Shown in pieces: positions 29,056-38,091 of a stretch of DNA of 64,000 bases. This stretch comes from Bacillus mobilis. GTDB taxonomy: Bacteria; Bacillota; Bacilli; Bacillales; Bacillaceae_G. The notes under the pieces were generated by a model that was not told where the DNA came from, did no database searches, and saw nothing but the letters and a program-made list of their open reading frames with translations. The stretch covers positions 1-64,000 of the forward strand of contig NZ_MACF01000034.1 in assembly GCF_001884045.1 (NCBI RefSeq), given 5' to 3'. Made by a program: the position numbers and the translations under genes. The first letter of the stretch is position 1. Every line of letters starts with the position of its first letter.

Positions 29056-29234
29056 TCAAATTCTAAGTAGATTTTCCCGATGCCACTTCATATACCGTTT
29101 CTGAGATTCATTCATTAAAATTTTAATTTATTATTGACGTTTAGGAATAATCTTGAATTATCATCTAAATTTTTTGAAATCAATATTACTCCATCATCAT
29201 CAAAGCTAATATAACCCTTATCAAATAAAGAATC
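29056..29234 (-). pseudogene. Remnant of HNH-type endonuclease C-terminus
   Basis: The minus strand encodes DSLFDKGYISFDDDG and ILISKNLDDNSRLFLN in one frame (29234-29115), then after a shift NESQKRYMKWHRENLL in another (29112-29056). Both match the end of HNH restriction-type endonucleases found in this genus. The frameshift and the missing N-terminus make it non-functional. Confidence 0.6.
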
Positions 29235-29391
29235 GTGATTTGGACACCGTCATTACTGCAACTTCTTTGTATGTATGAGACTTAAGCAATTCTAATGCGT
29301 GTTGTACTTGTTACTTGAAATGCTTTCTAGGTCTACCTTCTCGAAAATCATTACGCTGCTTTGCCAATGATTTACCTTCTTGTTGGTGTGT
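29221..29391 (-). pseudogene. Remnant of serine recombinase C-terminus
   Basis: In frame from 29391: THQQEGKSLAKQRNDF then REGRPRKHFK, a stop, then QHALELLKSHTYKEVAVMT and VSKSRF. This matches the resolvase/invertase tail (AKQR, GRPRK linker and helix-turn-helix). The internal stop and lack of the catalytic domain show decay. A possible CxxC-type piece (ICKRCECSYPQYV) lies just upstream at 29400-29440. Confidence 0.65.
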
Positions 29392-29452
29392 TTTCTACTA
29401 ACCACATATTGAGGATATGAACATTCACATCTCTTACAAATCAGGCCTCCTG

Positions 29453-30835
29453 CTATAGAGGGAACAACTCCAATTGTTGTTGTTTATCTTCCTTAACCTG
29501 CCTCAAACCATTTACATACTTTTTCTTTTTTCTTGTAAGAAAGACTGTTGCGTCACCATAAAAGAAGTCCAGTATCCTCCTTGCATTCTGTCCATAGTAA
29601 TACACCGTTCTACATTCAGACTTCTGCTTTTTATATATTTTCGGTAACTGGATTCCCAATATTTCATTTAATTTATTTATATATCCCTTAATGAACATAT
29701 CATTGCCAACAATGCTAATGGTAATGGCATTCTTTCTTAGATTGACATTACCATCACCATCAAAATACCCACGCATATAAGGACCTAAAAGATTAGATGA
29801 AAGAAACGTAGGAAACTGAAGTGTAAAGGATTTTCTAGGTGTGACACCTTTTTCAATCAGATCATTAGCCATTTTTGTACAAGAAACAGTCACTCTATTC
29901 GAAAGGAAATATTTACTATCAAATCGTGTAGTTCTTTCTTTGATCATATCTGGTTCACCACCAATAGCTGCAACAAACTTTTCAATATGCTCTTTATCCT
30001 CAGCTTTTAAACCCAATTCAACAGATTTATAAGTAGACGATTCATTTATGCATCCATCCGCACCTAGAAACCCAAGCCAATAGGCTTTTTCTTCTGTATC
30101 AATGAATTCAAAGTAATCTCCATTATATTGATATTTTTGAAGTGGATCTCTAATGTCTATCTTATTTTTCTTTAAATGCTTTGATATTGTTAGACGGGTA
30201 ACTTTATATTTGTCTTCTAATTCAGTGATGGTGATATTTGGGTTATTTACATACTCGGCTACAGCCAAATCTATTCTGTTTTGGATTTCCCTATAGTGAT
30301 TATCTTTTTCAATCCCTCTGTTATCCAGCTCCATAGACATTCTACTTCTTGAAAACCCATATTTTTCTGCAATTTCATTTATGGACATTCGATTTACAAC
30401 ATAAAGATCAACTGCTTCATTTATCGTCATACCAGCTCTTTCTTCCGCTATTTGTAGCCACCTCTCCTTTTGAAAATTTCCATTGTTTTCAAATATACCT
30501 TTCTCAGCATTCTTTTTAGCCGTATCCGAACGCATTTTAGAAACGCACTTATCTGAGCAACACTTTTTGAAATGGGATTTATTCTCAGGATTATTTTTCC
30601 GCTTGTCAAATACTTCAAATTCTCTTTTACATACAAGGCAAACATTGACATATGCTAGAGGCCGTCTCTTTTCCCTTTGTCTATTTCTGAGAGTCGTATT
30701 CTGGGATTGTACGACAGAACGGCATTCCTTCGAACAATACTTTACAAACTTCCTATCATTCTTAGGTTCATGTTGGGGTTTACGTTGTACTTCAAATTCT
30801 CTTTTACAATGGTAGCAAACATTGATGTATGGCAT
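29453..30835 (-). CDS. LAGLIDADG endonuclease-like protein with two zinc fingers and HTH repeats
   Basis: 460 residues from ATG 30835 with GGAGG upstream. Two similar Cys4 modules are at about 3-45 and 60-100 (CYHCKREFEV to CSKEC, and CLVCKREFEV to CSDKC). Two helix-turn-helix-like units follow (about 145-175, MSINEIAEKYGFSRSRM; about 205-230, ITITELEDKYKVTRLTI). The C-terminal half has two LAGLIDADG helices, YWLGFLGADGCI and GPYMRGYFDGDGNV, both ending in the catalytic-type Asp. It is free-standing, with no intron or intein seen around it. A site-specific DNA cutter is inferred. Confidence 0.82.
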   Translation of the reverse strand: MPYINVCYHCKREFEVQRKPQHEPKNDRKFVKYCSKECRSVVQSQNTTLRNRQREKRRPLAYVNVCLVCKREFEVFDKRKNNPENKSHFKKCCSDKCVSKMRSDTAKKNAEKGIFENNGNFQKERWLQIAEERAGMTINEAVDLYVVNRMSINEIAEKYGFSRSRMSMELDNRGIEKDNHYREIQNRIDLAVAEYVNNPNITITELEDKYKVTRLTISKHLKKNKIDIRDPLQKYQYNGDYFEFIDTEEKAYWLGFLGADGCINESSTYKSVELGLKAEDKEHIEKFVAAIGGEPDMIKERTTRFDSKYFLSNRVTVSCTKMANDLIEKGVTPRKSFTLQFPTFLSSNLLGPYMRGYFDGDGNVNLRKNAITISIVGNDMFIKGYINKLNEILGIQLPKIYKKQKSECRTVYYYGQNARRILDFFYGDATVFLTRKKKKYVNGLRQVKEDKQQQLELFPL

Positions 30836-30847
30836 AGTCCCCTCCAA

Positions 30848-31718
30848 ATAATATTTTTTTACATTTTACATCCCTTATGAAAACAGGTCTATTCTTAGGT
30901 AAACACTAAAAATATAATTCAAATTATTATTGTTTTTTCACATGATCTTAATACTATCCGTTCTGTTCTCCTGGTAAATCTCTTAGATTCGAATAACAAT
31001 AGCTAACGTACTTCCTAGATTTCTTTTACTGTCATTCCATTAAGTTCTGCTAGTATTTAAGTTGGGATATATTCAAACTTTGCAGCTTATGTTAACTTTA
31101 ATTAACTATAGCATGGTTTACACAATCATAAATCGGAGAGGTCACTTTTGATACCTTTAAAATTTTTCGACACTTTTTACGGAGCTTTTTGTGAGGAATA
31201 ATTCATGTATTTCAACTAATATATAGCTTATTCAAGTTTTTCGTTGTCAATATATTTTCTACTGTCTCATGACTAATTTTTGCTATTAATAATATTCGTC
31301 ATATGAAAATCCCTCCCTTTAATTTTAAAGCTCTCAAATCATATACATATACTCGTATATGCATCTACATTGTTAGCAAGCGGGAAGTAATAAATCGCTT
31401 ACTAGATTTTTGAAAGTAGCTAACGAGATTGGATAGTGAATTCTTAGTTTAAGAGCATTTCACTAATAAATGGAATTGCCCCTCGTATCTAAATTTTTCA
31501 CATCATATCGTGTGAATTAGGGGGCTATGTATCCCTCACTATATAAAAAGAATGAGTCACCTCATTCTCTTTACCATTATACAGACAGTTAAGAACATAA
31601 TTTTGTGGTCACAAATGGTCATAAAACTTACAGTAACCATTGCTTTTTCAATAAAATTCGGTTTATATAAACCCATAAAAATGCCTTTAAATCAACGTTT
31701 TTCCCATAACTTAGCAGG
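30848..31718. other. Gene-poor region with degraded coding traces
   Basis: No intact gene. On the minus strand at about 30965-31080 a frame with three stops reads KFEYIPT, ILAELNGMTVKEI, LLLFESKRF; it looks like a decayed protein I cannot name. A hairpin with TTCACA/TGTGAA arms lies at 31497-31516. The plus-strand frame at 31552-31734 has no ribosome site and I do not count it. Confidence 0.5.
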
Positions 31719-31746
31719 GAGAGCGCCACCTTGACAGGGTGGAGGT
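31711..31746 (+). other. tRNA-Val(GAC)-like fragment, candidate attachment site B
   Basis: GGGAGAGCGCC followed by ACCTTGACAGGGTGGAGGT reproduces the end of the D-arm, the anticodon arm (stem CCACC/GGTGG, loop TTGACAG, anticodon GAC) and the variable loop of a tRNA-Val. It stops there: no T-arm or acceptor follows. It shares 17 of 19 bp with 25283-25301 in direct orientation, so the two may be old att sites of an integrated element. Confidence 0.55.
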
Positions 31747-31785
31747 TATTATTTAAAGCTTTATAAGTACTTTACTTACAAATAA

Positions 31786-31818
31786 GAAGAAGGGCGTATA
31801 CCTCATACGCCCTTCTTC
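31786..31818. terminator. Strong inverted repeat, terminator-like, without adjacent gene
   Basis: GAAGAAGGGCGTAT and ATACGCCCTTCTTC are perfect 14-bp arms around 5 bp. No intact gene reads into it from either side within 900 bp leftward; DUF2075 ends 357 bp to the right. It probably belonged to a lost gene. The sequence 31820-32174 is otherwise empty. Confidence 0.5.
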
Positions 31819-32174
31819 CATAACTAACAATACACTTTATCTAACTACTATTTTTCTATTATATTTAAAAATTTCTCCACTTCACCTAAACTCACTCACC
31901 TCATGTGAAAATAAACTTGATACCTTATCCAGAATCTAACTCCCTTTGTATATAAACGTTATTCCCACTTAATCATATATGCACAAAAAATCCCTTTAAA
32001 CTCTTAAGTTTCTCAGCCATTTAAGTTAATTTGGTTAGGCTTTCGGTGGGAAGTCAAATTGTTATGTGGCCAAAAGCCTCATACCTTATTCAATTAAGTT
32101 TGCAAAAGATTATGATAAGTCCCTGAAAATACGAGCTGAAAGTTGTAAAAAATTTGAGATCGTAAAAGTTTCCG

Positions 32175-33920
32175 TTATTTAATCTCCAATATTTCCTTCA
32201 TATACTTTTTAAATGCATCATTTTTCCAAAATCCCAATCGAACCCCGTCAATCCCTCTGGTCATTAGAATATAGTAAATATTCAATACAAATAAGGTAAA
32301 CTCTTTTGCATTTTCTGGACTTTCATCGCCCTTAGAGAATTTGCCGTTTACATTATGGAAATTTTCTGGATTTCCGAATAACCGGCCCTTTTCGTCGACT
32401 TGAAGATCATTTCCGACTAATACACCGACTTTATTCAAATCAATTCCCTGAACTGCAAAGACGGAGCCAATCTGCTCTTCAGCATCTGCATCCTCTGAAT
32501 AAATCCAATTTTCTTGAGTGGAATTCCATCTTCGTTTGATATTTCCTTCATGCCAATGAGTGCTTGATGGGTCTTTGCCATCAGCCTGTTTCCAAGGTTC
32601 AACTAATCCACCTAGCACGCGATTTATATGTTCGTGATTAAAGTTTCTGTCTTCTTCTACCCAGTCAATCAAATTCTTTAAAGGTTCTGTTTCGAAATAT
32701 CCAAAATAAGCATCAACATCACTATCTCGGAACACAGATCTGTCAAATCCCGGATTAAAATTCGTTTTTCCTAATAGATCTGTATCCTTATATAAAAGAT
32801 ATTTTATACCATTTACAAAATCTTCTGATGTATAGTTCTTTCCCGCTGGAGCTTGGATTCTAAATTGCGTTGTTAAGTATTTCTGTTCAAAGTCTTTGGT
32901 TGCTTCATTGAATTGCGCACGTGTCATATTGGCAGGACGAATAGCTTGCAACACGTCATACATTAACACAATTTGGTAGCCTAATTTTTTTATAGCCTCT
33001 AAGTGGTTCTCGTCCTGGGCAAATCTTCCTTTATATACTTCATTAAAAGATGCCATTTGCTTGGAAAATTTTCTAGAAAGCTTATGAGATTCATCAACAA
33101 TTACAACATCATAATTTTCATTGGCATTAATGAGCTGCGTCGAGGTAGCAATTGTCAAATTACTGTTGTTCATTCCATATACTCTGAAGATATCCTTTGC
33201 CGTTTTAATCCAATTAGGCTGCAAAACGACCGCTATTCGATGATTAGGCTTTTCTTTCAACAGCTTAGCAACCAAATGAGTCAGCAATACTGTTTTTCCA
33301 GTCCCTGCATCTCCATTAATTACAAAGCTTTTATCAGGATTAGATTCAATCTCCTTAAGAAACTCTATTTGCTGATCTGTTAATTCTTTGATTGGGCTAT
33401 ATTTGATCAGCGCTCCATTACGTAGCTCATCTAAAGTTGGTGTACTTACCCATCCTTTAGGGTATAACACTTCTTCCCAAAAAGGCAAAATGATTTCTAG
33501 AGCAACCTTTTCTCGGTCTCTGTAGTCATTCACGCTGTTACCATTGTTCCGATTAATAACCTCATCATTATCATATTGAACCAGCTGCTTTTTAGATTTT
33601 GGATTATCGGCCATAAAGTAGGTAATCAACTGGCTTTCGACATCATCTAAGGCTGAACCGTTAAAATAGGATGAAGTAAGAATAATTACTTGGTCGAAGT
33701 CTGCTATATTAAATTTTTCCTCTTGACCATTGTAGTGCTGCTTATTTCGCTCAATAAATTGTTTCGTTTGTCCAATGTAAATCTTTTTTGACTTCGTTCC
33801 TTTGTAGATATAAACGACATTGCCATTTCTAAGAATATTTTGTTCAGGCTGGCGAAGTTCATCGAAACCTTCCAGTTCTCCATTCTTCACTTTCAATGTT
33901 ATACATTTGTACTTAGCCAT
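32175..33920 (-). CDS. GIY-YIG nuclease fused to DUF2075 helicase/ATPase
   Basis: 581 residues. Residues about 30-125 are a GIY-YIG-like nuclease domain (NVVYIYKGTKSKKIYIGQTKQF, spaced Y...Y-x-G, then ERNKQHY). From about 180 is a DUF2075/Schlafen-type AAA helicase domain with Walker A VINGDAGTGKTVL, Walker B YDVVIVDESHKLS, a Q-x-R motif (YLTTQFRIQAPAG) and the late sensor FAVQGIDLNKVGVLVG. It ends with ILMTRGIDGVRLG. It is 3 bp downstream of a MazG-like gene, so the pair is cotranscribed. Nucleic-acid cleavage coupled to ATP use in defence is inferred. Confidence 0.85.
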   Translation of the reverse strand: MAKYKCITLKVKNGELEGFDELRQPEQNILRNGNVVYIYKGTKSKKIYIGQTKQFIERNKQHYNGQEEKFNIADFDQVIILTSSYFNGSALDDVESQLITYFMADNPKSKKQLVQYDNDEVINRNNGNSVNDYRDREKVALEIILPFWEEVLYPKGWVSTPTLDELRNGALIKYSPIKELTDQQIEFLKEIESNPDKSFVINGDAGTGKTVLLTHLVAKLLKEKPNHRIAVVLQPNWIKTAKDIFRVYGMNNSNLTIATSTQLINANENYDVVIVDESHKLSRKFSKQMASFNEVYKGRFAQDENHLEAIKKLGYQIVLMYDVLQAIRPANMTRAQFNEATKDFEQKYLTTQFRIQAPAGKNYTSEDFVNGIKYLLYKDTDLLGKTNFNPGFDRSVFRDSDVDAYFGYFETEPLKNLIDWVEEDRNFNHEHINRVLGGLVEPWKQADGKDPSSTHWHEGNIKRRWNSTQENWIYSEDADAEEQIGSVFAVQGIDLNKVGVLVGNDLQVDEKGRLFGNPENFHNVNGKFSKGDESPENAKEFTLFVLNIYYILMTRGIDGVRLGFWKNDAFKKYMKEILEIK

Positions 33921-33923
33921 TGC

Positions 33924-34262
33924 TCAATCCACCTCATCCAATTCATTATATTTCTTTTTTTGACCAAAGCTTTTAGTAACTGGATATTTCTGGTCATTCT
34001 TAATTAGTTTTTCAGCGATGATTTCATCGATATCAAAGCCTAGGTTATCGGCCATCATATAAGAGTAAATCAGCACATCGGCCAGTTCTTCTTTGAGTCG
34101 CTCGGGATTTGCCTTGGCTTCCTCTGCTGTTTTCCATTGGAATAATTCTAATAATTCATTTGCTTCTAAAGAGATGGAAATGGCTAGATCTTTTTCATTA
34201 TGAAATTGCCTCCAGTTACGTTCATCTCTAAATTGATTAATTCGCTTCATTGATTCGCTCAT
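33924..34262 (-). CDS. MazG-like nucleotide pyrophosphohydrolase
   Basis: 112 residues. EANELLELFQW and EELADVLIYSYMMADNLG give the E-x3-E...E-x2-D metal site of the MazG/dUTPase fold, and IIAEKLIKNDQKYP is the usual tail. It hydrolyses an NTP or dNTP to the monophosphate. ATG 34262 has AAAGGA at good spacing; ATG 34268 is too close. First gene of a two-gene operon with the GIY-YIG/DUF2075 protein, suggesting nucleotide depletion or editing as part of the same system. Confidence 0.85.
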   Translation of the reverse strand: MSESMKRINQFRDERNWRQFHNEKDLAISISLEANELLELFQWKTAEEAKANPERLKEELADVLIYSYMMADNLGFDIDEIIAEKLIKNDQKYPVTKSFGQKKKYNELDEVD

Positions 34263-34268
34263 ATTCAT

Positions 34269-35077
34269 TTCCTTTCATACCTTCCAGAAAATGTTTCCTT
34301 ATCTCTTAATTACTAAACAAGATATAGGTTTATTTTCTAGCTCGTGAGTGCATATTGCCAATTTAATAACATGGAAAATTTTTCTTGTAATCTTATTGTT
34401 ATTTTACCATAAATATTATTTGGCTTGTTTAATAAAGGTATAATCCTTCATCTTTTCTAATTCAAATTATCAGCATTGATTTTTCTTTTCCAAAAATTCT
34501 TTTTGTTATATAAAACATTAATACTATCGCCATCAAACTAATCCTAATAAAAAAATATCCCCATCAGAATTTGACAGGAATATTTAATTTCACGAGGAAT
34601 AGTACGTATGCTCCATAAACATTCCATGTTTCTCAATAGCGATCCGCGTATCTGGTTTTTGTATAACTATTAGTGTCCACCGTTTCTTTTCTGGAAATAA
34701 AGTTCTATTACTTCATCTGTCTCCGGAGGTTTAAACGCTATTTTCACCTAGCGTTATGTATAAGCCATCTTGCTTCACTTGAATAACACCTTAACTGAGA
34801 ACAAACTACCCGCAACCCATCACTAGCAAACTGACTAATCATATGCACCTTATCATCACCTACTCTGATAACCTCTATTTACATACTGCAGCATATAAAA
34901 AAATCGCTCTCCACATTCTACTTACACCACTGAAATGAACCCATAAATCTAAAACACACATTAAACACCAATAAATAAGGCCATATCAAAAGCATACTCC
35001 GATGTCATTCTGATACAGCCTCATCTATATTCTCTTAATGACTTTAGAAACATATAGTTATTAAAAATTAAACCTAC
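34269..35077. pseudogene. Decayed copy of the small MerR-operon membrane gene and other debris
   Basis: No intact gene. From about 34800 to 35010 the sequence aligns with 24545-24740, covering the 5' end of merR and much of the small membrane gene. The minus strand still reads FMGSFQWCK, stop, NVESDFFI where the intact gene has VVGLFQYCRQNEMSFS. Stops and indels make it non-functional. At about 34600-34780 broken frames (GVIQVKQDGLYIT; IQKPDTRIAIEKHGMFM on the minus strand) suggest another lost gene I do not recognise. Confidence 0.6.
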
Positions 35078-37978
35078 CTACAAAGCATTACCTTCCTTTA
35101 AATAATCATAAAGCTTATTATCCACCGATTTCTCCATAATCATATTCATCGTAACAACCGGTAGTTCTTTTCCATTTTTATCTTGCATTTCGGTTTGTTC
35201 TACACTTGCTTTATCAGGTTTCGCTTTTCCTAAATAGTAAAAGTCGCTTCCCTCATCATCATCTTTTTTCACAAAAATATGAACATCAATATTATTTTCT
35301 TTAGCGTCAATAATTGTCTGAACTTCCTTTGACTTTAACGTTCTATTACTTCTTGTATACCATTTAAGAACATCTTGATTAAGGAATTCATCACCGTAGT
35401 CCACACTGGATTCTACTTCATCATTTTTATGGTATGTGATAAATATTGGACAAGTATAGTATTTTGTCTTATAACCATACATAGTTGAGCTCTCATCATT
35501 ATGCCAATTTAAAAGTTTACAAACATCTTTTCTTGAGTATTTTTTATATGCAGTAAGGTTACTATCACACTCATAGTTTTTGCTCTTTTCCCTTGCACTT
35601 TTAATAATGTCCATAACCATACGCTTAAAGTATTCATTTTGTTCTAAGCTTTTTCGGATAGAATCATTAAACATATACGTCTTATCGTCTTTTAAAGAGA
35701 GAATCGGCTTTTCTCCATATTTCTTTTGGCTATTTTGTAAGAAAAAGTCCAATTTAAAAATTCGTTGCACAGAAGTAATCGTGTCATCATCTGTTAAACA
35801 ATTAAATTTTTCAAGTTGCTTTATATACTCATCTTTATCAACTTTTTCTTGCTTTAGTAATAATTCTAATAAAACAATTTCGTTTTTACGTTTTCCATTC
35901 AATATTTCCAATGAAAACATCGTTAAAACTTTATTTTCGTACTCTGTTAATGCAGGGACATCTTCTTTCATTTTCAATAAGAACTGATAATAGTTCGAAT
36001 ATCCTTCTGCAAGTACAACTGGATCAATAGAATGGTTTACTATAAAGTCATATAGATATGGAGTTCTTCCTATTCTATTTTTCAACTCAGCAAAAGCTTC
36101 CTTCAATACTTTCATTGCTGTTAAATTACTATTGTTAATCGCTTTAAATATCTGCTTTTTCGCTATTTCTTCAAAGTTAACTGTTGAAATACCTTTAATA
36201 TAACTCGTGTCATTTGTATATCTACGTATATTATCTTTATTTTGTGATCTATCTCCTGAAAGGGCAATCGGAATTAAATAGTTATTTTTATAGTTTCCAA
36301 TAAAATCAATAATCGTAACAAAATCTTTCGAATCGTGTTTTCGAAGTCCACGCCCTAGCTGCTGTATAAAGATAATACTTGATTGAGTTTGTCTCAACAT
36401 AACAACTTGGTTCACACTTGGAATATCAATTCCTTCATTAAAAATATCTACTGTTAAAATATAATCCAGTACGCCATTTTCTAATTGATTCACCCGCAGT
36501 TCTCTTTCCTTTTGGGAATGATCGCCGGTTAATGCAAATGTGCGAAAACCTCTATTATTTAAGGCATATGATAATTGTTCTGCCTCATCTTTTCGGCTGC
36601 AAAACATTAATCCTGTTACTTTCTCACCAGAATAACCATAGTATTTTACTTTTTCAACTACATGATCCACTCGCTCTTCCGTAACAAGTTTAGATAAAAC
36701 TGTAGTATCATCTATCTTTTCACCATTATATTCAAAATCAGTTACTCCAAAATAATGGAAAGGACAAAGCATATCTTCTTCAAGCGCTTCTTGCAAACGA
36801 ATTTCATAAGCAATATTGTAATCAAATAGCTCATAAATATTAAATTTGTCTGTACGTTCAGGTGTAGCAGTCATTCCCATTAAAAATTTCGGTTTAAAAT
36901 AATCAATAACTCTATGATAAGAACTAGCACCAGCTTTATGAACTTCATCTATTAAAATATAATCAAATAGCCCAGGATCAAATTGATGTAAATTTTCTTC
37001 CTTTGCAATAGTCTGGATTGTCGCAAATAAATATTTAGCATTTATTTGCTTATTTGATCCTGATAAAACGCCAAAGTCCTCATCGGCTCCACCAAGAACC
37101 TTTTGAAAATCTGATTTTGCTTTATTTAATATTTGCTCTCGGTGAACAATAAATAGCATCCGTTTAGGTGCAAAATTTCTGACATCAAATGCTGAAAGAT
37201 ATGTCTTACCCGTTCCTGTTGCGGAAATAACTAAGCCTTTTGCTTTTCCAGCGTCTCGAATAGCTTGTATTTCTTTTAACGCAGCTTGTTGCATTTTATT
37301 TGGCGTAATTTTCAACGCTTCTTCAATTGCATTATGATATTGACCAGGTAATTCTATAACTCGATCTAGCAACTTATTTTCTGCAGCTTGTTCATATATT
37401 GTTTCGTAATTTGCAATCAACTCTTCAGTTAATACTTGAGAATGCTCCCAGACTTCTTCAAATTGATTTTTAAAATGTTGAACAATCTCTCCATCTTCAT
37501 GCGATGTTAACTTGACGTTCCATTCATAGTTCACCTTCAAAGCATGTGCAGTCAGATTTGAACTACCAACTATTAATGAACAATGTGTTTTATTATCAAA
37601 TATGTATCCCTTTGAATGAAAACCAGATAAGTTTGTTAATCTTACTTCTACATTTTCAAGTTTCATTAATTCTCTAAACACTTTTGGTGTATTAAAATTT
37701 AAGAATGTAGATGTTAATATACGTCCTTTAACTCCTTTTTGTTTAAGATCAAGGAAATGCGATTTTAAAGTCGCCAGCCCACTTTCCGTAATAAAAGCTA
37801 CTGAGAAAATAAAGGCTGTACTATTTTCAAGCTCTTCCAACAATGAGCTTAAAACATTTTCATTTTTCTTCGTATTGTTTACTAATAATTTAGGCTTATA
37901 TATTCCAGGATGATTATGTTTTTGATTAATAAATCCTTTATATAAAGACCCTTCTAACTTTTGAATGAAATTCTCCAT
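35078..37978 (-). CDS. PLD-type nuclease / SF2 helicase / DUF3427 protein
   Basis: 966 residues. Residues about 30-190 are a phospholipase D-like domain with an H-x-K motif (GFHSKGYIFD and SLIVGSSNLT). From about 230 to 560 is an SF2 helicase with motif I VISATGTGKTYLS, motif II ILIDEVHKAG, motif III MGMTATPER and motif VI QQLGRGLRKHDSKD. The rest, about 600-966, is DUF3427-like with a distinctive KYYTCPIFITYHKND segment. The Nudix gene lies upstream with a 113-bp gap. Similar helicases are often seen beside Nudix hydrolases. A defence or DNA-repair role is inferred. Confidence 0.85.
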   Translation of the reverse strand: MENFIQKLEGSLYKGFINQKHNHPGIYKPKLLVNNTKKNENVLSSLLEELENSTAFIFSVAFITESGLATLKSHFLDLKQKGVKGRILTSTFLNFNTPKVFRELMKLENVEVRLTNLSGFHSKGYIFDNKTHCSLIVGSSNLTAHALKVNYEWNVKLTSHEDGEIVQHFKNQFEEVWEHSQVLTEELIANYETIYEQAAENKLLDRVIELPGQYHNAIEEALKITPNKMQQAALKEIQAIRDAGKAKGLVISATGTGKTYLSAFDVRNFAPKRMLFIVHREQILNKAKSDFQKVLGGADEDFGVLSGSNKQINAKYLFATIQTIAKEENLHQFDPGLFDYILIDEVHKAGASSYHRVIDYFKPKFLMGMTATPERTDKFNIYELFDYNIAYEIRLQEALEEDMLCPFHYFGVTDFEYNGEKIDDTTVLSKLVTEERVDHVVEKVKYYGYSGEKVTGLMFCSRKDEAEQLSYALNNRGFRTFALTGDHSQKERELRVNQLENGVLDYILTVDIFNEGIDIPSVNQVVMLRQTQSSIIFIQQLGRGLRKHDSKDFVTIIDFIGNYKNNYLIPIALSGDRSQNKDNIRRYTNDTSYIKGISTVNFEEIAKKQIFKAINNSNLTAMKVLKEAFAELKNRIGRTPYLYDFIVNHSIDPVVLAEGYSNYYQFLLKMKEDVPALTEYENKVLTMFSLEILNGKRKNEIVLLELLLKQEKVDKDEYIKQLEKFNCLTDDDTITSVQRIFKLDFFLQNSQKKYGEKPILSLKDDKTYMFNDSIRKSLEQNEYFKRMVMDIIKSAREKSKNYECDSNLTAYKKYSRKDVCKLLNWHNDESSTMYGYKTKYYTCPIFITYHKNDEVESSVDYGDEFLNQDVLKWYTRSNRTLKSKEVQTIIDAKENNIDVHIFVKKDDDEGSDFYYLGKAKPDKASVEQTEMQDKNGKELPVVTMNMIMEKSVDNKLYDYLKEGNAL

Positions 37979-38053
37979 ATGATCACCATTTATGACAAAT
38001 TTTTATACTAATTGTATTACTCACTGATTTAAAGTGCAAATTTATTACAATAA

Positions 38054-38085
38054 AAAAACTATCCGCATAAAACGAATAGTTTTTA
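38054..38085. terminator. Hairpin between Nudix and helicase genes
   Basis: AAACTATCCG and CGAATAGTTT form an imperfect stem flanked by A and T runs, directly after the Nudix stop. It may separate transcription of the two genes. Confidence 0.6.
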
Positions 38086-38091
38086 ATCAAA

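Noticed and set aside
31552-31734. Plus-strand 60-codon frame in the gene-poor region
   Set aside because: No ribosome site, and its end lies in the tRNA-like fragment.
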